Origin: Stackebrandtia nassauensis DSM 44728
GTDB lineage: Bacteria > Actinomycetota > Actinomycetes > Mycobacteriales > Micromonosporaceae
NCBI RefSeq assembly: GCF_000024545.1
Contig: NC_013947.1
Coordinates: 2,542,001 to 2,606,000, forward strand
Direction: 5' to 3'
DNA length: 64,000 nucleotides
Shown: positions 29,090 to 37,957 of the stretch, piece by piece
Numbering within the stretch: position 1 is the stretch's first letter
Layout: each line of letters opens with the position of its first letter
Position numbers and translations under genes: made by a program
Notes under the pieces: model-generated
Told to the model about the DNA's origin: nothing
Databases searched by the model: none
Seen by the model: the letters and a program-made list of their open reading frames with translations, nothing else

Positions 29090-30115
29090 ATGCGTAGAAA
29101 CCCGACGGCCGCAGCCGGAGTGACGGTCCCCGTCCACCGGATCGCCGAAAGCCCCACGCGGCCGATCATCATCGACACCGGCCGCCAAGCCCCCGCGCCC
29201 GAAACCGCGCCGACGCCACGGCGCGGCACCGGTGCCGCCGCGGTACTCAAAGCCTATGTGGCACTGACGAAGCCGCGCATCGTGGAGCTGTTGCTCATCA
29301 CGACCGTCCCGGCGATGCTGCTGGCCGCGCGCAAGGCCACCGGCGGTCTGCCCGAGGTGTGGACGGTCGTGGCCGTCGTCATCGGCGGCGCGCTGGCGGC
29401 GGGCAGCGCCAACGCGCTGAACTGCTTCCTCGACCGCGACATCGACCAGCTGATGCGCCGCACCTCCCGGCGTCCGCTGCCGCAGCACACCGTCTCGCCG
29501 CGCAGCGCGCTGGTGTTCGGTCTGGTGCTGGGCGTGGTGTCGGTGACCGCGATCGGACTGGTCACCAACCTGCTGGCCGCCGGGCTGACGCTGGCCGCCA
29601 TCGCCTACTACGACCTGATCTACACGCTGTGGCTCAAACGCACCACCGCCGCCAACACCGTGTGGGGCGGAGTGTGCGGTGCCGCGCCGGTGCTGATCGG
29701 CTGGGCCGCCGTCACCGGCGGGCTGAGCTGGGAAGCCTGGATCCTGTTCGCCGTCGTGTTCTTCTGGCAGCCGCCGCACTTCTGGGCACTGGCCGTCAAG
29801 TACAAGGACGACTACGCCGCCGCCGGAATCCCGATGCTGCCCGTGGTGGCCTCGGCCCGGCGGGTCGGACTGGAGTCCGTCATCTACGCCTGGCTGACCC
29901 TGGTGTCCTCGCTGGCGCTGTGGCCACTGGCCACCACGCCGTTGTACGGCATTGTCGCCGCGGCCACAGGATTGATGTTCTGTGTCGAAGCCCACCGGAT
30001 GCACGGCCGGGCGCGACGCGACGAGGACCTCAAACCGATGCGGCTGTTCCACTGGTCGACCAGCTACCTGACCTTGCTGTTCGTGGCGCTGGCCGTCGAC
30101 TCGTTCCTGATCTAG
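29090..30115 (+). CDS. ctaB: Protoheme IX farnesyltransferase
   Basis: 341 residues with a disordered N-terminal 50 residues, then nine or so helices of the UbiA prenyltransferase fold. Key motif N-x3-D-x3-D (NCFLDRDID), then [17 protein letters not shown]. It makes haem O from haem B and farnesyl diphosphate for aa3-type cytochrome oxidase; ctaA, the next enzyme, is 6 kb away. No ribosome binding site is visible before the ATG, so a leaderless transcript or the GTG at 29120 are alternatives. Divergent from tkt, the usual actinobacterial arrangement. Confidence 0.93.
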   Translation: MRRNPTAAAGVTVPVHRIAESPTRPIIIDTGRQAPAPETAPTPRRGTGAAAVLKAYVALTKPRIVELLLITTVPAMLLAARKATGGLPEVWTVVAVVIGGALAAGSANALNCFLDRDIDQLMRRTSRRPLPQHTVSPRSALVFGLVLGVVSVTAIGLVTNLLAAGLTLAAIAYYDLIYTLWLKRTTAANTVWGGVCGAAPVLIGWAAVTGGLSWEAWILFAVVFFWQPPHFWALAVKYKDDYAAAGIPMLPVVASARRVGLESVIYAWLTLVSSLALWPLATTPLYGIVAAATGLMFCVEAHRMHGRARRDEDLKPMRLFHWSTSYLTLLFVALAVDSFLI

Positions 30116-30134
30116 ACCCGGTACGGTGCCTGTC

Positions 30135-30995
30135 ATGCCGACAGTCGCCATTGTCACCTGCGCCGAACTGCCCGACTTGGACAGTGACGAGACGCTGCTC
30201 CTGGAACCGCTGCGCGCCCGCGGCGTCGACCCGGTCGCGGCGGTGTGGAACGACCCGGCCGTCGACTGGGACTCCTTCGACGCGACCGTGGTGCGCTGCT
30301 CCTGGGACTACTCGCGCCAACGGGGCCGGTTCCTGTCCTGGGCGCGCACGGTGCCGAGGCTGCACAACCGGGCCGGACTGCTGGAGTGGAACACCGACAA
30401 GCGTTACCTCGGCGACCTGGCCGGGGCCGGGGTACCGGTCGTACCGACGACCTGGCTGCCGCCAGGCACCCACGTCGAACTGCCGGACGCGGGGGAGTGG
30501 GTCCTCAAACCGTCCATAGGGGCCGGTAGCCGGGACGCGGGTCGCTACCTCATGGGCGACGTCGCGCAGCGCGAGCGCGCCTGCGAACTGGTGTCGCGGC
30601 TGCACGCGGGCGGCGCCACCGTCATGGCCCAGCCGTATATGGACGATGTGGACGTCAACGGCGAGCGGGCCCTGGTCTACCTGGACGGGGTCTTCTCGCA
30701 CGCCGTCCGCAAGGGCGCGATGCTCGACGGCCCCTACGAGGGCGACGTCGAGCTGTTCAAGGCCGAGACCATCGCCCCGGCGACGGCCACCGAGGCCGAA
30801 CTGGCGCTGGGCAAGATCGTCATGGACACCATCGAGGGCGAGCCGCCGCTGTACGCGCGCGTCGACGTGGTGGGCACCGACGCCAACCTGTTGCTGCTGG
30901 AACTGGAGCTGACCGAACCGTCGCTGTTCTACACCCACAGCGAGGGCGCGGCCGAGCGGATGGCCGACGCGATCGCCGCGAAACTGGCGGCTTAG
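30135..30995 (+). CDS. ATP-grasp domain protein, RimK-like
   Basis: 286 residues from the ATG at 30135. The first 85 residues are a pre-ATP-grasp region with VVRCSWDYSRQRGRF, common in uncharacterised actinobacterial ATP-grasp proteins. ATP-binding follows (WVLKPSIGAGSRDAGRY, MAQPYMDDVDVNGERALVYLDG), and Mg-binding residues near YARVDVV and LLLLELELTEPSLF. Such enzymes join a carboxylate to an amine or thiol using ATP. Substrates unknown. It starts 19 bases after ctaB and overlaps the converging sigma-factor gene by four bases. Confidence 0.75.
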   Translation: MPTVAIVTCAELPDLDSDETLLLEPLRARGVDPVAAVWNDPAVDWDSFDATVVRCSWDYSRQRGRFLSWARTVPRLHNRAGLLEWNTDKRYLGDLAGAGVPVVPTTWLPPGTHVELPDAGEWVLKPSIGAGSRDAGRYLMGDVAQRERACELVSRLHAGGATVMAQPYMDDVDVNGERALVYLDGVFSHAVRKGAMLDGPYEGDVELFKAETIAPATATEAELALGKIVMDTIEGEPPLYARVDVVGTDANLLLLELELTEPSLFYTHSEGAAERMADAIAAKLAA

Positions 30996-31990
30996 CGTCC
31001 CGGCCAGACCGGCGGCAGACCGAACGTCGCGGTCAGGTCGGCACCGCCGCCGAAGACGTGCACGTGGCTGATGCCCTCCTGGGAAACGGTGAGGACACCG
31101 ATCCCGAAGGCGCGGTGGATCCCGTCGGCGCTGCGGACGTAGGCGGCCACGGCGGGCTGGCCGTTGGCGGCGGTCGGCAGCATCCGCCAGTCACCACACC
31201 GGCCGATGACCGTTCGCAGGTAGCCCAGGCAGGTCGCGCGGCCGGAGAACCAGGTGCGGGTCCCGACCAGCTCGATCGCGGCGTCGGCGCGCAGTGCCCG
31301 CTCCAGGGCGGCGGTGTCGGCGTTCTCGAATCCGGTGATGTACTGCTCCAGCAGTTCCCGGGTCCGCGGCTCGGTGGGCTCCCGCAGGGGTTCGCCCTTG
31401 GGGTCGACGTCGTCGAGCCGGGCGCGGGCCCGTTGCAGCGCGCTCTTGACTGCCGCGGTCGTGGTGTCGAGCATGGACGCGACCTCGGCGGCCGGGAAGG
31501 CCAGCACCTCCCGCAACAGCAGCACGGCCCGCTGCCGGGCGGGCAGGTACTGGAGACTGGCGATGAGCGCGAGTCTGAGTCCCTCCCGCGCGGTCACGAC
31601 CGTCGCGGGATCGGCCGAGCGGGGGGCCACCTGGGCGTCGGGTATCGGTTGCAGCCAAGCGATCCCGGGTTCGGCCGGGCGAGGCGGGGTCGTGGCGTCC
31701 TCGGCGGGCGCGCCCAATCCCGAGGGCAACGCCCGCCGACCGCGCTGCTCCAGCGCGGTCAGGCAGACGTTGGTGGCGATGCGGTACAGCCAGGTTCGCC
31801 ATGACGACCGTCCCTCGAAGTCGCGGCGGGACCGCCAGGCCCGCAGAAAGGTCTCCTGCACCAGGTCCTCGGCCTCGTCCGCCGAACCGACCATGCGGTA
31901 GCAGTGCGCCAGCAACTCGCGCCGGTACGGCTCCAGCCGGTGCGCGGCGTCGCCAGGCCCGGATTCGGCACGCGCCGGGTCGGTCGTCAT
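30992..31990 (-). CDS. ECF sigma factor with SnoaL-like domain (SigX5/SigG type)
   Basis: 332 residues from the ATG at 31990 (GAGGGG upstream). Sigma region 2 (YRRELLAHCYRMVGSADEAEDLVQETFLRAWR) and region 4 (LPARQRAVLLLREVLAFPAAEVASMLDTT) are clear. Residues about 210-330 form a C-terminal SnoaL/NTF2-like domain (LEQYITGFENADTAALERALRADA), which in this ECF group acts in place of an anti-sigma factor. The WLQPIPD linker is typical. It may direct transcription of the adjacent esterase, whose start lies upstream on the same strand. Confidence 0.85.
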   Translation of the reverse strand: MTTDPARAESGPGDAAHRLEPYRRELLAHCYRMVGSADEAEDLVQETFLRAWRSRRDFEGRSSWRTWLYRIATNVCLTALEQRGRRALPSGLGAPAEDATTPPRPAEPGIAWLQPIPDAQVAPRSADPATVVTAREGLRLALIASLQYLPARQRAVLLLREVLAFPAAEVASMLDTTTAAVKSALQRARARLDDVDPKGEPLREPTEPRTRELLEQYITGFENADTAALERALRADAAIELVGTRTWFSGRATCLGYLRTVIGRCGDWRMLPTAANGQPAVAAYVRSADGIHRAFGIGVLTVSQEGISHVHVFGGGADLTATFGLPPVWPGR

Positions 31991-32003
31991 CGTTCCCCTC
32001 GCT

Positions 32004-32930
32004 TCAGGACCCGGATCCGGCCTGGTCCCGGCCGTCGGTGAGGTCCAACTTGGAGCGTACCCAGTCGGCCATCCTGCGGATCGCGTCGTCGGCCTCGGGA
32101 ACGCGACCGGCGCCCATCTGGAAGGTGTGCAGCATGTCGTCGAAGACGTCGAGCCGGACGTCGACACCGGCCCGGCGGGCGTGGTCGGCGAGCAGTCGGG
32201 CGTCGTCGAGCAGCCCCTCGTCACCGCCCGCCTGGATGTACATCGGTCCCAGCCCGGACAGGTCCGCGTGCAACGGGTTGGCGTGCGGGTCGCGGAGGTC
32301 GCCGTCGGGTCCCAGGTAGACGCCCGCCAGCATTTCCACGGTCTCCTTGTGGAAGTAGGGTTCCCGGGGCCGATTGGTCTCATAGGACTTGCCGCCGACC
32401 TCCATGTCCACCCACGGCGAGAACGGCAGCGTCGCCGCCGGGACGGGCAGGCCCTGCTCCCGGGCCCGCAGTTGGGCGGTTATGGACAAGCCGCCGCCAG
32501 CCGAGTCACCGGTGAAGGCGATGTGCCCGGCGTCGAATCCCTGTTCGAGCAGCCAGCGGTAGCCGGCCACCGCCTCGTCCACCTGCGACGGAAACACGTG
32601 CTTGGGGGCGAGGTGGTATCCCAGGAGCAGCGCCCGCACCCCGGCCGCCTTGGCGAGGTGGCCGAACAGTTTGCGGTGCGAGTAGATCGAGCCGCCGACG
32701 AAACCACCGCCGTGCAGGCACAGCAGCACCCTGTCGGCGGCGCTGTTCTTCGGTATCGCCCACATCGCGGGCAGCCCGGCCGCCTCGATCTCGAGGTAGT
32801 CCACCTCGCGGGGTTCGGCGGTCAGATTCCCCCAGGACTCGTTGTCCGGTTGCGGGCCTCGGGGTTCGTCCCAGGCCTTGCGTACTGACTGCCAGTGTCT
32901 TTTGATCGTTTCCGACTCTTGGCTCGGCAT
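32004..32930 (-). CDS. Alpha/beta hydrolase, hormone-sensitive-lipase family esterase
   Basis: 308 residues. Oxyanion motif HGGGF, nucleophile elbow GDSAGG, aspartate in AGGDEGLLDDAR and histidine in DMLHTF, all in order. Enzymes of this family cleave short acyl esters, lactones or amides. AGGAGA lies 8 bases before the ATG at 32930. Thirteen bases separate its stop from the sigma-factor start, so both are one operon. Natural substrate unknown; no signal peptide. Confidence 0.85.
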   Translation of the reverse strand: MPSQESETIKRHWQSVRKAWDEPRGPQPDNESWGNLTAEPREVDYLEIEAAGLPAMWAIPKNSAADRVLLCLHGGGFVGGSIYSHRKLFGHLAKAAGVRALLLGYHLAPKHVFPSQVDEAVAGYRWLLEQGFDAGHIAFTGDSAGGGLSITAQLRAREQGLPVPAATLPFSPWVDMEVGGKSYETNRPREPYFHKETVEMLAGVYLGPDGDLRDPHANPLHADLSGLGPMYIQAGGDEGLLDDARLLADHARRAGVDVRLDVFDDMLHTFQMGAGRVPEADDAIRRMADWVRSKLDLTDGRDQAGSGS

Positions 32931-33009
32931 CGCCGGTTCTCCTTTTCCGCGTCGACTGTCGATCAGGTAGACCGGCGGAAGCCGAAAAGGAATCGCGGCA
33001 TGGCGCGTG

Positions 33010-33804
33010 TCACACGACGCGCAGCGACCACAGAGCGCTGGTCAGCAGCACGCCCAGGCCGTTGGTGGCCCAGTGCAGGCCCATGGGGGCCAGCAGGCTG
33101 CCGGAGCGTCGGCGTACCTCGCACAGCAGCCAACCGGCGGCGCCGGTGAACGCCACGACGGCGGCCACCATGATGACGCGGGCCAGCAGGCCGGGGCCGA
33201 CGATCGAGGCGACCAGCTTGTTGGCGCCCATGGCCAGCGACGGCAGTACGTGCCACAGTCCGAAAAGGACCGATGAAACGGAGATCGCGAGGGTGACGCC
33301 CTTGCGCTTGCCGAGCACACCCATGAGGACGCCCCGGAACGCGACCTCCTCCAACGCGATGGTGCCCAGCGGGATGAGCACGAAGCCGGTGAGCAGGGCG
33401 GTGCCGGTGCCGAGCTGGTAGCGGGAGTCGACGAAGGCGTCGCGGGTGAGGGGGAGCAGGGCGCCGATCAGGTAGACGGCCGCGACGGCGGCGATGGCCA
33501 GGCTGGCCCACTTGAGGCCCTTGCCCCAGGTGCGGCGGGACAGGCCGAGGTCGTGCCAGGTCAGTCCGTGCCAGCGGGCCAGCACGATCAGGGCGACGGC
33601 CACCAGGGGTTCGACGACGACGCCGGTGCCGCCCGGTCCGATTCTATTGAGGACCGTGACGGCGGCCAGCGAGCCAAGAATGACCATGAGGACGGCCAGC
33701 AGTCGCCGATTGCGGGACAGCTTCCCCCAAACGGTGGAGGGGGTCCGAAGCGGGTCCAGGCGTGGAGTCGGGGCTGGGAGGCCACCTGGCGGGGTAAGTG
33801 ACAC
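33010..33804 (-). CDS. CPBP-family intramembrane metalloprotease
   Basis: 264 residues with about seven hydrophobic segments. The CPBP (CAAX protease and bacteriocin-processing) motifs are intact: IALEEVAFRG with the glutamate pair, FGLWHVLPSL, and the late histidine in GLHWATNGLG. Members are membrane glutamic/metalloproteases or self-immunity factors for peptides. Start is a GTG with no obvious ribosome binding site. Nothing around it shows a substrate. Confidence 0.85.
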   Translation of the reverse strand: MSLTPPGGLPAPTPRLDPLRTPSTVWGKLSRNRRLLAVLMVILGSLAAVTVLNRIGPGGTGVVVEPLVAVALIVLARWHGLTWHDLGLSRRTWGKGLKWASLAIAAVAAVYLIGALLPLTRDAFVDSRYQLGTGTALLTGFVLIPLGTIALEEVAFRGVLMGVLGKRKGVTLAISVSSVLFGLWHVLPSLAMGANKLVASIVGPGLLARVIMVAAVVAFTGAAGWLLCEVRRRSGSLLAPMGLHWATNGLGVLLTSALWSLRVV

Positions 33805-33831
33805 GCCGGACGACAGTACGCGACCCAGCCC

Positions 33832-33921
33832 GCACTGTCATCCCCCGATCGACGATGGCTCGCGCTGTCATCCCCCGATCGACGATGGCTGGCACTGCCA
33901 TCCCCCGATCGACGACGGCGC
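33832..33921. repeat. Three 30-bp tandem repeats
   Basis: Three consecutive 30-base units begin at 33832, 33862 and 33892 and share TCATCCCCCGATCGACGATG with few changes. Each contains CGATCG. They fill part of the 212 bases upstream of the CPBP gene and downstream of the CGNR gene. In the plus direction one frame would encode repeated CHPPIDDG, but no gene is supported. Confidence 0.75.
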
Positions 33922-34016
33922 TGACCCTGTTGGGTCCAACCGATGGCTTGGCGGATGTCCGGGCCACCGACCTCCTCCCCACTTTTGACGGTAGGTCGGT
34001 TTGGCTGAGGGCGCGC

Positions 34017-34574
34017 TTAAGCGGCCTTGGCGAGGCTTAAGTCGGCTTGTGCGGGCTCGCGGTGGCGGGCGGTGTAGGCGCGGGTCTTGGCGCGGTTGCC
34101 GCACACCCGCATCGTGCACCAGCGGCGGGTGCGGCTGCGGCTGCCGTCCCAGAACACCCACAGGCACGCGTGGTCCGGGCACTGCTTGAGCCGGATCCAC
34201 TCGCCCGACGCCACGGTGACCGCCCAGTCGCGGGCGACGCGGGCCAGCGCCGTTTCGGCCAGCAGCGGGTCGTCGGGGACCGGGTCGGTGCCCAGTCGCG
34301 CGTACAGCGGGACCCCGCGTAGGACGTGCTCGGCGGCGGCGATGAGGTCGGTGTCGGCGTCGCCGTTGTTGTTGAGCAGCAGGCGTTCTCGCAGCCCCGC
34401 GCGCAGGGTGAGGATCGGTTCGCTGGCCTCGCCGGTGGGCAGGCCGTTGTCGCGCAGCCAGGTGTCGAGGCCCGCGCGGGTGGCCAGTTTGTCGGTGCGG
34501 TCCTCCACGTCGACGGTGTTCGCGAAGTCCCGGATGAAGGCGGTGGCCGCCGAAGGTTCGACCATGTCTTCCAT
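34017..34574 (-). CDS. CGNR zinc-finger transcriptional regulator (ABATE domain)
   Basis: 185 residues. The N-terminal ABATE-type region (FIRDFANTVDVEDRTDKLATRAGLDTWL, split here as two blocks: FIRDFANTVDV and LDTWLRDNGLP) is followed by a C-terminal zinc finger: CPDHACLWVFWD, then RRWCTMRVCGNRAK. These proteins bind DNA through the treble-clef finger. A divergent MFS exporter and an 8-bp-arm palindrome in the 48-base gap suggest it controls the pump and itself. ATG at 34574; a second ATG follows three codons later. Confidence 0.85.
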   Translation of the reverse strand: MEDMVEPSAATAFIRDFANTVDVEDRTDKLATRAGLDTWLRDNGLPTGEASEPILTLRAGLRERLLLNNNGDADTDLIAAAEHVLRGVPLYARLGTDPVPDDPLLAETALARVARDWAVTVASGEWIRLKQCPDHACLWVFWDGSRSRTRRWCTMRVCGNRAKTRAYTARHREPAQADLSLAKAA

Positions 34575-34582
34575 CTAATCAC

Positions 34583-34609
34583 ATAGACGGTTATATTCAC
34601 ACCGTCTAT
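34583..34609. promoter_or_regulatory. Palindromic operator between CGNR regulator and MFS pump
   Basis: ATAGACGG (34583-34590) pairs with CCGTCTAT (34602-34609) around an 11-base AT-rich centre. TATTAT at 34610-34615 follows directly, about 7 bases before the MFS GTG at 34623, consistent with a -10 box giving a leaderless MFS transcript under direct repression. Confidence 0.6.
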
Positions 34610-34622
34610 TTATTATGATGGT

Positions 34623-35894
34623 GTGAACGGAACCGAGATGACCGCTGTAGCCCCGCCCCTGGCCCCCACCCCTGTCTCCTACCCGCGCCGCAACGTCCCC
34701 GTCCTGGTCGGCTTCACCGCGCTGACGAACCTCGCCGACGGTGTCCTCAAGGTCGCGTTGCCGCTGCTGGCCGTGACCGTCACCAGCTCGCCCGGCCAGG
34801 TCGCCGCCGTCGCCGTGGCCCTGTCGCTGCCGTGGCTGCTGGCCTCGCTGCACGTCGGTGTCCTGACCGACCGCGTCGACCGCCGCCTGCTGCTGAGCCT
34901 CGCCAACGCCGCCCGGCTGCTCGTCGTGGCCGGGCTGCTGTTCGCCGTCGTCACCGGCGCGCTGACCATGCCGCTGCTGTACGCCGTCGCGGTACTCATC
35001 GGAGTCAGCGACGTGGTCGTGTCCACCGCGTCGGCCGCCCTGATCCCCAACGCGGTCGCGCCCTCGGGCCGCCTGCGCGCCAACGCGTGGATCACCGGCG
35101 CCGAGACCGTCGCCAACGAGTTCGCCGGACCCGCGCTCGGCGGGCTGCTCATCGGCTTGGGTGCGGCCCTGTCGCTGGGTGCCACGGCGGCGACCTACGC
35201 CCTCGGCGTCGGGCTCATCGCGCTGCTCGCCGGACGATTCACCCCGGTCCCCGTCGCAACCGACCAGCCCCGTTCCGTCAACGGCGACATCCGCGAGGGA
35301 CTGCGGTTCCTGTGGCACCACCGGCTGCTGTGGACGATGACGATCGCGGTGTCCGTCATGATCACCGGCTGGAGCGCCTGGCTGGCGCTGCTGCCCACCT
35401 TCGCCACCGGCGAGCTCGGACTGGGAGCCACCGGTTACGGGCTTTTGTTGAGCGCCATCGGAATCGGGGGTGTGGCCGGGGCAGTGCTGGCCGGGCCGAT
35501 CAATCGGCTCATCGGCACCCGGATGACGCTGCTGGCCGACATCTTCGGCACCATCGCGATGCTGGCGCTGCCCGCCTTCGTCGACGAACCGTGGCTGATC
35601 GGCGCCGCGGCGTTCGCCGGTGGCATGGGCGGCACGCTGTGGTCGGTCACCAGCCGCACGATCGGCCAAAACGCGGTGCCCGACGAGCTGCGGGGCCGCT
35701 ACCTGGCCACCGCCCGCGTCATCGGCTGGGGCACGATGCCCGCCGGTGCCGCGCTGGCCGGAGTGCTGGCCGAACTGTGGGGGCCGCGAGTGGCCTTCGC
35801 GGTGTTCGCGCTGGCCGCGGCGACCCTGATCGTCCCGTTCCTGCGCGTCGTGACCCCACAAGCGCTGGCCAAAGTGGAAGCCGAAGCCCGATAA
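34623..35894 (+). CDS. MFS transporter (drug-exporter-like)
   Basis: 423 residues with about 12 hydrophobic helices; the conserved loop between helices 2 and 3 reads [13 protein letters not shown]. Pattern matches the actinobacterial MFS_3/enterobactin-exporter-like group. It likely exports a toxic or natural product. The start could be the GTG at 34623 (leaderless, see operator) or the ATG at 34638. A CGNR regulator is divergent. The heptanucleotide array begins 9 bases after its stop. Confidence 0.85.
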   Translation: MNGTEMTAVAPPLAPTPVSYPRRNVPVLVGFTALTNLADGVLKVALPLLAVTVTSSPGQVAAVAVALSLPWLLASLHVGVLTDRVDRRLLLSLANAARLLVVAGLLFAVVTGALTMPLLYAVAVLIGVSDVVVSTASAALIPNAVAPSGRLRANAWITGAETVANEFAGPALGGLLIGLGAALSLGATAATYALGVGLIALLAGRFTPVPVATDQPRSVNGDIREGLRFLWHHRLLWTMTIAVSVMITGWSAWLALLPTFATGELGLGATGYGLLLSAIGIGGVAGAVLAGPINRLIGTRMTLLADIFGTIAMLALPAFVDEPWLIGAAAFAGGMGGTLWSVTSRTIGQNAVPDELRGRYLATARVIGWGTMPAGAALAGVLAELWGPRVAFAVFALAAATLIVPFLRVVTPQALAKVEAEAR

Positions 35895-35902
35895 TCCGCT
35901 GG

Positions 35903-36189
35903 TGCGGTCTGCGGTCTGCGGTCTGCGGTCTGCGGTCTGCGGTCTGCGGTCTGCGGTCTGCGGTCTGCGGTCTGCGGTCTGCGGTCTGCGGTCTGCGGTC
36001 TGCGGTCTGCGGTCTGCGGTCTGCGGTCTGCGGTCTGCGGTCTGCGGTCTGCGGTCTGCGGTCTGCGGTCTGCGGTCTGCGGTCTGCGGTCTGCGGTCTG
36101 CGGTCTGCGGTCTGCGGTCTGCGGTCTGCGGTCTGCGGTCTGCGGTCTGCGGCCTGCGGCCTGCGGCCTGCGGCCAGCGGCCAGCGGCC
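35903..36189. repeat. 41-unit heptanucleotide array (TGCGGTC)
   Basis: Thirty-five perfect TGCGGTC units run from 35903 to 36147, then four TGCGGCC (36148-36175) and two AGCGGCC units (36176-36189), after which the period fades. This fills almost all of the 308-base gap between the MFS stop and the converging ctaA stop. Seven is not a multiple of three and the unit has no stop in any frame on the repeat itself, so frames read straight through, but I see no gene in it. The near-perfect purity suggests recent expansion by slippage or unequal exchange. Confidence 0.97.
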
Positions 36190-36202
36190 AGCGCGGGGCG
36201 TC

Positions 36203-37132
36203 CTAGGCCGTCGCCTCGGCCGTCACCCGCTCGGCGGCCGGACGTTGCCGCACCTCCAGGCTGGGGGCCAGCCGTTCCCGCATCGGGACGCCGACCCACA
36301 GCACCGTCAGCCACAGCACCGCTGCCCCCAACAGGTGCGCTCCCACGAGCGGGGCGGGCAGGTCGGTGAAGTACTGGACGAAACCGATGAGCCCCTGGGC
36401 CGCGATGACGCCGATCAGCACCCACACCCGTCGGCTCGCCGCCGCCGGGGCCCCTGCCACCCGCAGTGTGAACACCAACCCGATCGTCACGCCCACCAGC
36501 AGGAACACCAGGTCGGCGTGCGCCTGGGAGATCAGCTCGGTGTCCAGGCCGGAACGCGGGGAGTCCTTGTCGCCCGCGTGCGGGCCCGCGCCGGTGACCA
36601 GGGTGCCCACGAACAGCACCGCCACGGTGACACCCACCAGCACCCACCACAGTGAACGCACCGGCTTCGGTACCGTGAGCCGCACCTCACCGTCGGGTTC
36701 GCCCGCTCGCACCCACGCGACCAGTGCCGCCGCCAGGATCGCGATCGACACCAGGAAGTGCACGCTGACCATCCACGGCGACAGATCGGTGCCGACCGTG
36801 GCCGCCCCGATGAACGCCTGCACCGCCACCGCGACGCCGATGAACCCGGTCAGCCACACCAGTGAGGCGCGTTTGGGTTTGCGCAGCAGCGCCGCCACGA
36901 AGGTCACGATCGCCACCAGCGCCACGATCGCGCCGAACAGCCGGTTGCCCCACTCGATCGCGCCGTGCATCCCCATCTCGGGGGTCGCGTGGAAGGTGCC
37001 GGGCGCGCAGTTGGGCCACGAGGGGCAGCCGAGCCCGGATCCGGTAAGCCGGACCGCGCCCCCGGTGACCACGATGGCAACGTTGACGATGATGTTCGCT
37101 AGGCTCAGGCGCCGCACCCATTTCGGTGACAC
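36203..37132 (-). CDS. ctaA: Haem A synthase (COX15/CtaA)
   Basis: 309 residues from the GTG at 37132. Eight helices with the haem-ligand histidines in pairs: [30 protein letters not shown] and [10 protein letters not shown]. The CPSWPNC pair matches the extracellular loop of this family. It oxidises haem O (made by CtaB) to haem A. No ribosome binding site; TAATCT 9-14 bases before the GTG could be a -10 box for a leaderless message. Divergent from a TetR gene. Confidence 0.92.
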   Translation of the reverse strand: MSPKWVRRLSLANIIVNVAIVVTGGAVRLTGSGLGCPSWPNCAPGTFHATPEMGMHGAIEWGNRLFGAIVALVAIVTFVAALLRKPKRASLVWLTGFIGVAVAVQAFIGAATVGTDLSPWMVSVHFLVSIAILAAALVAWVRAGEPDGEVRLTVPKPVRSLWWVLVGVTVAVLFVGTLVTGAGPHAGDKDSPRSGLDTELISQAHADLVFLLVGVTIGLVFTLRVAGAPAAASRRVWVLIGVIAAQGLIGFVQYFTDLPAPLVGAHLLGAAVLWLTVLWVGVPMRERLAPSLEVRQRPAAERVTAEATA

Positions 37133-37274
37133 GTTGTAGAAGATTACTGGTAGCGCCCGGATACCCGGCTGCTGGCACAACGCGTTCCATCTGACCGGGT
37201 ACGAAGGGCCGCACCTTGCCGGTACGGTACGCCGGTCGCTGCGTACGGTTACCTGGCAGGAGGACCTGGACTTC

Positions 37275-37871
37275 ATGGAAGACAACATCGAGACGACCGG
37301 CGACGACTGGTCGGCGCGCAAACGCGAGCTCCTGGAGAAGGCCGTCGAGTACGCCTCCGAGCACGGCATCACCGAGACCTCACTGCGTCCGCTGGCCGCC
37401 GCGATCGGCAGCAGCCCCCGGGTGTTGCTGTACCTGTTCGGGTCCAAACAGGAACTGTTCGTCGAGATCTTCACCATCTGCCGGGAACGGCAGTTCAACC
37501 TGCTGCTGGGAGCCCTGGAGGCCACCGACGACACCGCCGAGGCGCTGTGGCACCTGTGGAAGTCGTGGCTGGCCGATCCCAAGCGGCGGGCGCTGATGCG
37601 ATTGTTCTTCGACAACTACGTCCACTCGATGTACGGCCACGAACCGTATCGGGAATTCGGGCCGAAGAGTGTGGACCAGTGGCTGGAGGCGCTGGAGCCG
37701 ATGGCTCCCGACGGCCCGCCCGCCCGCCGTTCGGCGACGTTGACGCTGGCGGTGCTGCGGGGTCTGCTGCTGGACATCCTGGCTACCGGCGACACCGAAC
37801 GCGTCGACGACGCGTTGCGATCTTTCTTGTGGCCAAACGGAAGTGAACGTAAAGACAGCACAATAGACTGA
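37275..37871 (+). CDS. TetR-family regulator upstream of the nine-gene operon
   Basis: 198 residues from an ATG with AGGAGG upstream. The helix-turn-helix is in residues about 30-60 (LAAAIGSSPRVLLYLFGSKQELF), with the usual TetR helical ligand domain after it. It ends 86 bases before the M20 hydrolase, and a 16-bp palindrome lies just before that gene. The simplest reading is a local repressor of the following operon, sensing its substrate or product. Regulatory target is inferred from position. Confidence 0.82.
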   Translation: MEDNIETTGDDWSARKRELLEKAVEYASEHGITETSLRPLAAAIGSSPRVLLYLFGSKQELFVEIFTICRERQFNLLLGALEATDDTAEALWHLWKSWLADPKRRALMRLFFDNYVHSMYGHEPYREFGPKSVDQWLEALEPMAPDGPPARRSATLTLAVLRGLLLDILATGDTERVDDALRSFLWPNGSERKDSTID

Positions 37872-37930
37872 TCTTGCGAATCCTGTAATCGACCGTAGAC
37901 TCGACCCGCGAAAGCTGTTACGCTCTCCAC

Positions 37931-37946
37931 TGAAACGAACGTTTCA
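37931..37946 (+). promoter_or_regulatory. TetR-type operator before the nine-gene operon
   Basis: TGAAACGAACGTTTCA is an inverted repeat of 7-base arms around AA, 12 bases before the ATG of the M20 hydrolase and just ahead of its GGAGG. Bound repressor would block the leader of the whole operon. Confidence 0.6.
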
Positions 37947-37957
37947 CTGGAGGCGAC

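Noticed and set aside
33832-33921. CRISPR array
   Set aside because: Direct 30-bp tandem repeats with no spacers and no cas genes.
35902-36369. Plus-strand ORF across the heptamer array (repeated CGLRSAV)
   Set aside because: Repeat without stops is open in every frame; no ribosome site and no protein-like sequence outside the array.
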